Positions 58,202 through 64,000 of a stretch of 64,000 nucleotides of DNA are shown here, in pieces. Source of the DNA: Neisseria flavescens (GTDB lineage: Bacteria > Pseudomonadota > Gammaproteobacteria > Burkholderiales > Neisseriaceae); assembly GCF_005221285.1 (NCBI RefSeq), contig NZ_CP039886.1:1860001-1924000 (forward strand), given 5' to 3'. Each line of letters starts with the position of its first letter. Within the stretch, counting starts at the first letter, position 1. The position numbers and the translations under genes were made by a program. The notes under the pieces were generated by a model. It was not told the DNA's origin and ran no database searches. It saw nothing but the letters and a program-made list of their open reading frames with translations.

Positions 58202-60328
58202 ATGCGCCGCTTTCTTCTGATTGCCGCCGTATTCGCCGTTGTTTTGTTGTACGGTCTGACTGTTGCAACAGGCAGCAGCAACGTATTGTCCGATTATTTT
58301 TGGTGGATTGTTGCTTTGTGCGGCTTACTGTTGCTGGTGTTGGCAGCGGTGTTGGTGCGCTATGTCGTGCTTTTGGTGCGCGACAACAGCAAAAGCGTGT
58401 TCGGTTCGCAGATTGCGCGTCGGCTGTCGGGGATGTTTACCTTGGTTGCCGTATTGCCTGGCGTGTTTTTGTTTGGTATTTCCGCCCAGTTTATTAACGG
58501 TACGATTAATTCTTGGTTTGGTAACGATACCCATGAGGCTCTAGAGCGCAGCTTAAACTTGAGCAAATCCGCGCTGAACTTGGCGGTGGACAACGCTGTC
58601 AGCAATGCCACGCCGGTGCAAATCGACTTAATCAGCGCCGCTTCGCTGGACGGCAATTTGGGGCAAACGCTGACCCAATCCGCGCTTACTGCCGACTTTG
58701 CCCAGCTGGCGCTTTATAACGCAACCACCCATAAAGCCGAGAAAAGCATCAATCCCCTGAAACTAAATCAACCCGAGCTTAACAAAGAAGGATGGGAGCA
58801 GCTGGAGCAGACCGGCTCGGTGCGCAGCTTGGAAAACATCGGCGGCGTGTTGTATGCTCAAGGTTGGATGCTGATCGGTACGCATAAAAATCAGGATTAT
58901 GCGTTGTTTTTCCGGCAGCCGATTCCGAAAGATGTTGCCCAAGACGCGACGCTGATTGAAGCGGCCCGCGCCAAATACGCCGAGCTGAGTTATACCAAAA
59001 AAGGCCTGCAAACCTTTTTCCTGTCCACGCTGTTGGTTGCGACATTGTTGGCCATCTTTTTGGCGTTGGTGATGGCTTTGTATTTTGCCCGCCGTTTTGT
59101 GGCGCCGATATTGTCGTTGGCAGAGGGCGCACGGGCGGTGGCTCAAGGCGACTTCAGCCAGACCCGGCCGGTATTCCGCAATGACGAGTTCGGCCGTTTG
59201 ACCCAGTTGTTCAACCACATGACCGAGCAATTGGCGATTGCCAAAGAGGCAGACGAGCGCAACCGTTTGCGCGAAGAAGCCGCCCGCCATTATTTGGAAT
59301 GCGTGTTGGAAAGTTTGACCACAGGCGTGATTACTTTGGATGCCAATGGCCGTCTGAAAACCTTTAACAAGGCCACCGAACAGATTTTGGGCGTTTCGCT
59401 GGTGTCTTTGTGGGGTAGCAACTGGCATCAATGGCACGGCAAATCGCCGCAGCAAACCCTGTTGGCCGATGTGTTTGCCGCCATTAATGAAACCGCCGAC
59501 AGCAACAAACCCGTCCAAGTCGAATATGCCGCGCCCGATGATGCCCGAATCTTGTTAGGCAAGGCTACCATCCTGCCGGAAGACAACGATAACGGCGTGG
59601 TGATGGTGATTGATGACATTACCGTCTTGATGCGGGCGCAAAAAGAGGCCGCATGGGGCGAAGTGGCGAAACGTTTGGCGCACGAAATCCGTAATCCGCT
59701 CACGCCTATCCAGCTTTCCGCCGAGAGATTGGCATGGAAATTGCATGATAAACTTGATGAACAAGACGCCCAAATCCTCAGCCGTTCAACCGATACCATC
59801 GTCAAGCAGGTTGCCGCGCTGAAAGAAATGGTCGAAGCATTCCGCAACTATGCGCGTGCGCCGTCGCTGAATTTAGAAAAACAAGATTTAAACGGTTTGG
59901 TGTCGGAAGTATTGGTATTATATGAGGCTGGCGCGTGTAAATTTAATGCACGGCTCAGCGCCGACGCCTTGCCGATTGTTGCCGATACGACGGCGATGCG
60001 CCAAGTGTTGCATAACCTATTTAAGAATGCTGCAGAAGCGGCAGAGTCGGACGAAGCGCCGCAAGTAAACGTCGAAACAGGGCGCGAAGGCGGACAGGTT
60101 TTCCTGACCGTCTGCAACAACGGTAAAAGTTTCAGCAAAGAAATGCTGCACAATGCTTTTGAGCCGTACGTTACCGACAAACCGACAGGAACGGGACTTG
60201 GTTTGCCCGTTGTGAAAAAAATTATCGAGGAGCATGGCGGCCGTATCAGCCTGAGCAATCAGAACAGCGGCGGCGCGTGCGTCAAAATAGCTTTACCGGA
60301 AATGGCAGAAACTTATGCGAAGCAGTGA
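58202..60328 (+). CDS. ntrY: Sensor histidine kinase NtrY
   Basis: Membrane sensor kinase of the NtrYX two-component system, which in gonococcus affects respiratory enzyme expression. The 708 residues have N-terminal membrane helices (about 5-25, 33-57, 78-98), a periplasmic segment, another helix (TLLVATLLAIFLALVMALYF), a HAMP domain, a PAS domain (ECVLESLTTGVITLDANGRL), the H-box RLAHEIRNPLTPIQLSAERL (His494), and the ATPase domain with LHNLFKNAAEAAES and GTGLGLPVVKKII. Its end overlaps ntrX by 14 bp. Confidence 0.96.
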   Translation: MRRFLLIAAVFAVVLLYGLTVATGSSNVLSDYFWWIVALCGLLLLVLAAVLVRYVVLLVRDNSKSVFGSQIARRLSGMFTLVAVLPGVFLFGISAQFINGTINSWFGNDTHEALERSLNLSKSALNLAVDNAVSNATPVQIDLISAASLDGNLGQTLTQSALTADFAQLALYNATTHKAEKSINPLKLNQPELNKEGWEQLEQTGSVRSLENIGGVLYAQGWMLIGTHKNQDYALFFRQPIPKDVAQDATLIEAARAKYAELSYTKKGLQTFFLSTLLVATLLAIFLALVMALYFARRFVAPILSLAEGARAVAQGDFSQTRPVFRNDEFGRLTQLFNHMTEQLAIAKEADERNRLREEAARHYLECVLESLTTGVITLDANGRLKTFNKATEQILGVSLVSLWGSNWHQWHGKSPQQTLLADVFAAINETADSNKPVQVEYAAPDDARILLGKATILPEDNDNGVVMVIDDITVLMRAQKEAAWGEVAKRLAHEIRNPLTPIQLSAERLAWKLHDKLDEQDAQILSRSTDTIVKQVAALKEMVEAFRNYARAPSLNLEKQDLNGLVSEVLVLYEAGACKFNARLSADALPIVADTTAMRQVLHNLFKNAAEAAESDEAPQVNVETGREGGQVFLTVCNNGKSFSKEMLHNAFEPYVTDKPTGTGLGLPVVKKIIEEHGGRISLSNQNSGGACVKIALPEMAETYAKQ

Positions 60329-61589
60329 TATTTTGATTGTAGATGATGAAGTAGGCATCCGCGACCTGCTCTCCGAAATCCTTCAAGATGAAGGCTATAC
60401 CGTCACTTTGGCCGAAAATGCCGAAGAAGCGCGCCAATTGCGTTATCAAACGCGTCCGGCCATGGTATTGCTGGATATTTGGATGCCCGATTGCGACGGC
60501 ATCACTTTGTTGAAAGAGTGGGCGAAAAACGGCCAACTCAATATGCCTGTGGTGATGATGAGCGGCCATGCCAGCATTGACACTGCGGTTGAAGCCACCA
60601 AAATCGGCGCGCTTGATTTTCTGGAAAAACCGATTGCCCTGCAAAAACTTTTGTCCGCAGTAGAACGCGCCTTAAAACATGGCGAAGTTCAGACGGCCTC
60701 CGGCATGACTTTGGACAAACTGGGCAACAGTTCCGTTATTCAAGAAATGAACGGCAGCATTGAAGCGGCCGCCAAACACAACCGCCCGCTGTTGTTGGCC
60801 GGTGAGGCAGGCTCGCCGTTTGAGATTGTCGCACGCTATCTGCACAAAAGCGGTACGCCTTGGGTGGCAACCGACCGTGTCGAACACATTGTCGATACGC
60901 CGATGGAGCTGTTGCAAAAGGCATCAGGCGGCATTTTGTATGTCGGCGATATTGCCCGTTACAGCAAAAACATCCAAAACGGCATTGCTTTCTTGCTGGA
61001 AAAAGCCGACCGCTACAATGTCCGTGTGATTGCTTCATGCGGTTTTAAACGCGGTGAGGGCGCCGATGACGTCGTTGCCGGCCGACTGGCAGAGCTGTTG
61101 AAAGAGCGCATCAATGTTCCTTCTTTGCGCAGCCAGCCGGACGACATCGTCTTTTTAATCAACCGCATCATGACCGATTTGGTCGAAAGTCAAAAAATCC
61201 AGCCGGTAAAATTCAGCGACAGCGCGTTGGTGGTTTTGCGCCAATACGATTGGCCGGGCAATTACGACCAGCTTGCCGAAACGGTGAAAAACATCATGTT
61301 GGAATCTGACGGCAAAGAAGTGAATGAGCAGGCCGTTGCCGTGGCTTTGGGTCAGAAGGAAAATGCGACGGCGACAGAAATCATCGGCGGCTTCAATTTC
61401 AATATGCCTTTGCGCGAATTGAGGGAAGAAGTCGAGCGCCGCTACTTTGAGTACCATATCGCCCAAGAAGGCCAAAATATGAGCCGCGTGGCGCAAAAGG
61501 TTGGTTTGGAGCGTACACACCTTTACCGCAAACTCAAACAACTCGGTATCAGCGTATCGCGTCGCAGCGCTGACAAATCCGAAGAATAA
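60315..61589 (+). CDS. ntrX: Response regulator NtrX with degenerate AAA+ domain
   Basis: DNA-binding response regulator paired with NtrY. The 424 residues have a receiver domain (ILIVDDEVGIRDLLSEIL, phosphoacceptor in VLLDIWMPDCDG, ending near 118), a central sigma-54-activator-like domain, and a Fis-type HTH (GQNMSRVAQKVGLERTHLYRKLKQLG). The Walker A loop reads LLLAGEAGSPFEIVARYL, without the GK[ST] triplet, and no GAFTGA loop is visible. The central domain should therefore neither bind ATP normally nor activate sigma-54, so the protein probably regulates by direct DNA binding. Confidence 0.95.
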   Translation: MRSSDILIVDDEVGIRDLLSEILQDEGYTVTLAENAEEARQLRYQTRPAMVLLDIWMPDCDGITLLKEWAKNGQLNMPVVMMSGHASIDTAVEATKIGALDFLEKPIALQKLLSAVERALKHGEVQTASGMTLDKLGNSSVIQEMNGSIEAAAKHNRPLLLAGEAGSPFEIVARYLHKSGTPWVATDRVEHIVDTPMELLQKASGGILYVGDIARYSKNIQNGIAFLLEKADRYNVRVIASCGFKRGEGADDVVAGRLAELLKERINVPSLRSQPDDIVFLINRIMTDLVESQKIQPVKFSDSALVVLRQYDWPGNYDQLAETVKNIMLESDGKEVNEQAVAVALGQKENATATEIIGGFNFNMPLRELREEVERRYFEYHIAQEGQNMSRVAQKVGLERTHLYRKLKQLGISVSRRSADKSEE

Positions 61590-61614
61590 GCGCAATATCG
61601 GTTTAAACACCAAA

Positions 61615-61650
61615 GAGGCCGTCTGAAAGCCATCAGGTTTTTCAGACGGC
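61615..61650. terminator. Mixed-dialect DUS inverted repeat after ntrX
   Basis: An AGGCCGTCTGAAA copy faces TTTCAGACGGCAT, joining the two dialects in one hairpin. Confidence 0.7.
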
Positions 61651-61762
61651 ATCATCATTTGACGGTTTGCTTAGACAAGCAATACTTTATAAAAATAATG
61701 ATATGGCTCAGCATTGTTATTTTGCCTTTTAAGCCCGACAAAAGTTTTTTAACAATAAAATA

Positions 61763-61798
61763 TTCAGACGGCCTTTATTTACTTCAGGCCGTCTGAAC
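61763..61798. terminator. DUS inverted repeat before dprA
   Basis: ATTCAGACGGCCT and AGGCCGTCTGAA around a 10-base AT-rich loop. The roughly 110 bp between this and the ntrX hairpin hold no gene. Confidence 0.6.
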
Positions 61799-61824
61799 AA
61801 CCATTACGAAAAGGGAACAGATTG

Positions 61825-63015
61825 ATGACGGAAAACGAGCGTTTTGCTTGGTTGCAACTGGCATTTACGCCTTATATCGGCGCAGAAAGTTTTTTGGTGC
61901 TGTTGCAGCAATTCGGTAATGCACAAGCTGCCTTGAATGCGCCGGCAGATAGAATTGCCGCGTTGGTGCGCCATAAACAGGCAGCCGAGTCGTGGCGCAA
62001 TGCAGATAAACGGGCTTTGGCGCAGCAGTCTGCCGAAGCCGCTTTACAATGGGAAATGCAGGACGGTTGCCGTTTGTTGCTGCTGCAAGATGATGATTTC
62101 CCCGAAATGCTGACACAAGGCATTACCGCGCCGCCGGTCTTGTTTTTACGCGGCAATGCAGAGCTGCTGCACACACCTTCTGCCGCGATTGTCGGCAGCC
62201 GCCATGCCACGCCGCAGGCAATGCGGATTGCCAAAGATTTCGGCAGGGCGTTGGGTGAAAAGGGCATTCCCGTCGTATCGGGTATGGCTTCGGGTATCGA
62301 TACCGCTGCACATCAAGGTGCATTGCAGGCAGATGGCGGTACCATTGCCGTCTGGGGAACCGGTATAGACCGCATTTATCCGCCATCCAATAAAAACCTT
62401 GCTTATGAAATTGCCGAAAGAGGATTGATTGTCAGCGAGTTTCCTTTGGATACGCGGCCTTTTGCGGGCAACTTTCCGCGCCGCAACCGTTTGATTGCCG
62501 CATTATCGCAGCTGACATTGGTGGTCGAGGCGGCATTGGAATCCGGCTCATTGATTACCGCCAAGCTGGCGGCGGAGATGGGACGCGAAGTGATGGCGGT
62601 ACCCGGTTCGATAGACAATCCGCACAGCAAAGGCTGCCACAAGCTGATTAAAGACGGGGCAAAACTGGTGGAATGTTTGGACGATATTCTCCATGAGTGT
62701 CCGCAGCTATTGCAAAATACGCCTGTTCCATCATATTCTATAAATAAGACGGTCAAACCGAAAAACAATCAAACCGAACGTCTGCAACCAAAAACAAGAG
62801 CGGATGAACCGCAAAGGCCGTCTGAAAACCTACCTGCCGCCCCATCAACAAGCGCTTTATTGGAAGCAATGGGTTACGACCCGATACACCCCGATATTTT
62901 GGCGCAACAAACCAATACGGCAGCGGCAGACGTGTACGCACAGCTTTTGGAATACGAACTTGACGGTATCGTCGCCGCCTTGCCGGGCGGCCGTTATCAG
63001 CGTGTCAAAGCATAA
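61825..63015 (+). CDS. dprA: DNA processing protein DprA
   Basis: Loads RecA onto incoming single-stranded DNA during transformation. The 396 residues have a SAM-like N-terminal domain, a Rossmann-type fold with AIVGSRHATPQAMRIAKDFG, VSGMASGIDTAAHQGALQ and VWGTGIDRIYPPSNKNLA, then FPRRNRLIAALSQLTLVVEA, and a C-terminal winged-helix domain (LLEAMGYDPIHPDILAQ). A DUS encodes RPSE in the linker before the winged helix. AAAGGGAACAG precedes the ATG. smg follows 24 bp later. Confidence 0.97.
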   Translation: MTENERFAWLQLAFTPYIGAESFLVLLQQFGNAQAALNAPADRIAALVRHKQAAESWRNADKRALAQQSAEAALQWEMQDGCRLLLLQDDDFPEMLTQGITAPPVLFLRGNAELLHTPSAAIVGSRHATPQAMRIAKDFGRALGEKGIPVVSGMASGIDTAAHQGALQADGGTIAVWGTGIDRIYPPSNKNLAYEIAERGLIVSEFPLDTRPFAGNFPRRNRLIAALSQLTLVVEAALESGSLITAKLAAEMGREVMAVPGSIDNPHSKGCHKLIKDGAKLVECLDDILHECPQLLQNTPVPSYSINKTVKPKNNQTERLQPKTRADEPQRPSENLPAAPSTSALLEAMGYDPIHPDILAQQTNTAAADVYAQLLEYELDGIVAALPGGRYQRVKA

Positions 63016-63039
63016 ATTATCTATATTTAAGGAACCAGC

Positions 63040-63210
63040 ATGACCGAAGTCATTGCCTATTTAATCGAACACTTCCAAGATTTCGACAATTGTCCGCCTC
63101 CGGAGGATTTGGGTCGCCTCTTGGAAGATGCGGGTTTTGATGCTACGGAAATCGGCAATACATTGATGATGATGGAAGTCTTGTTCAATACGTCCGAATT
63201 CTATGAACCT
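63040..63210 (+). pseudogene. smg: Smg/DUF494 protein, truncated by an insertion
   Basis: The first 55 or so codons ([20 protein letters not shown], then [20 protein letters not shown] and [14 protein letters not shown]) are the N-terminus of Smg, a short helical protein of about 155 residues normally co-transcribed with dprA. From about 63202 the sequence belongs to an IS5-family element; the frame runs on to a stop at 63321 in foreign sequence. Two-thirds of the protein are lost. GGAACC lies before the ATG. Confidence 0.85.
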
Positions 63211-64000
63211 GTATTCACAAACAACTATTTGATAAATTTTAATATTTGTGAAATATACCCTAGTTTGACAAAATTTTCAGCAGATAAATTCGTCTGCTCA
63301 AAATCTTTTGCCAAACGTTGAGACCAACCCAACCATGCAAACGTTCGTTCTACAATCCAACGTTTGGGCAGAATATGCCAAGAAATATCTTGAATTTTCT
63401 TTGAAATCTCAACAGTTAAACCCAATTGCTCCGATACTTCGCGCTCAAATGTATTCCGATAACCTGCGTCTGCACAGAAACCTTTTAAACCCGGATAGGT
63501 CTCAAACGCTTTTTTTGCTACAAAAATACCTGCTTTTGTGTCATGGATATTGGCTGCATGAACCACAACAGACAATAGGTTACCCAACGTATCAACAGCT
63601 ATATGTCGCTTACGGCCTTTGATTTTTTTACCTCCGTCAAAACCTTTATCATGTGCGCCGGAAGCTGTTTTGACACTTTGCGAATCAATAATGGCATAAG
63701 TCGGCATCGCTTGTTTTTGATGGATTAAACGTTTTTTTGAACCAATGCCGAAAGAATCCTATCCCATAAGCCTGATTGGTTGGCTCTGCGATAGAAACTC
63801 CATACGGTTGGATAAGGTGGAAAATCATTGGGCAGCATACGCCATTGGCAACCTGTTTTGGTAATGTACAAAACGGCATTCACTAATTCACGTTTATCCC
63901 ATTTGTAGTGGCGTAGCCGGTTAAAATGCGGCTCAATCGCTTGCCATTGGGCATCTGTTAAGTCTGTTGGGTAGGATTTTCCAGTCATAAAGATATTTTA
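63203..64000 (-). mobile_element. IS5-family insertion sequence (partial, runs off the window)
   Basis: The element enters smg at about 63203 and extends beyond the window end, so the second inverted repeat and the target duplication cannot be seen. It carries two overlapping transposase frames on the minus strand with a DDE core. A total length near 830 bp is expected from the family. Confidence 0.8.
63225..63988 (-). CDS. IS5-family transposase, two frames joined by -1 frameshifting
   Basis: OrfA (63988-63725, 87 residues: [32 protein letters not shown]) is the DUF4096-type DNA-binding part. OrfB (to 63225) has the DDE core: [53 protein letters not shown] and [16 protein letters not shown] canonical slippery heptamer A-AAA-AAC (63737-63731) in orfA frame lets ribosomes slip back one base and produce a fused protein of about 254 residues. 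All key residues look intact. Confidence 0.85.

Overview
The window is a piece of a Neisseria chromosome. The clearest sign is the DNA uptake sequence (DUS), GCCGTCTGAA, which recurs dozens of times, usually as paired inverted copies after genes and sometimes inside genes. Two Correia-type miniature elements, a comE copy beside an rRNA operon, and the order LysM gene-def-fmt-rsmB-ntrY-ntrX-dprA-smg agree. Most copies are the AGGCCGTCTGAA dialect, a few are ATGCCGTCTGAA, and several are AGGTCGTCTGAA. With the 16S sequence this points to a commensal species (subflava/flavescens-like) rather than meningococcus or gonococcus; the species is inferred only.

Layout. 1-8.9 kb: tail of a surface lipoprotein gene, asd, an RDD membrane protein, mltA, a Correia element, rnpB, mtrF, a small orphan gene, a lipoprotein gene, ruvA, rlpA and trmL. 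9.0-11.7 kb: comF divergent from bioH-bioC (their start codons overlap), then a toxin-like gene remnant with an intact DUF4926 partner. 11.8-17.6 kb: a BolA-like gene, an FKBP gene, a frameshifted ccp, and an efeUOB iron operon whose efeU is frameshifted. 17.7-31.3 kb: pncC, mscS, thiB, a HAD phosphatase, a lipoprotein gene, glmU, glmS, two M16 peptidases, pgk and yccS. 31.5-37.3 kb: the pilus retraction ATPases pilU (frameshifted) and pilT, then yggS-lipoprotein, proC-yggT and dksA. 37.5-43.0 kb: a complete rRNA operon (16S, tRNA-Ile, tRNA-Ala, 23S, 5S) with promoter, processing stems and terminator. 43.2-53 kb: comE, pyrBI behind an attenuator-like leader, a membrane protein, a DUF3579-GNAT fusion, a tiny lipoprotein gene, pyk, a FadL-type porin and a LysM protein. 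53.1-64 kb: def, fmt, an insertion sequence, a macro-domain gene, rsmB, a DUF4390 gene, ntrYX, dprA, and smg interrupted by an IS5-family element that runs off the window.

How the genes work together. Cell-wall and amino-sugar genes (asd, mltA, rlpA, glmU, glmS, LysM), competence and pilus genes (comF, comE, pilT, pilU, dprA), translation start and end processing (def, fmt) and rRNA or tRNA modification (rsmB, trmL) dominate. Several genes look broken: ccp by a 5-bp tandem duplication, efeU and pilU by single-base changes, smg by an insertion. The most notable points are the IS256-like element that separates the macro-domain gene from its likely ribosome binding site, the attenuator-like leader of pyrBI, the degenerate ATPase domain of NtrX, the single-cysteine DksA, the DUF6883-like/DUF4926 remnant, and DUS copies used as stop codons. 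No clearly new multi-gene defence or mobile system was found.
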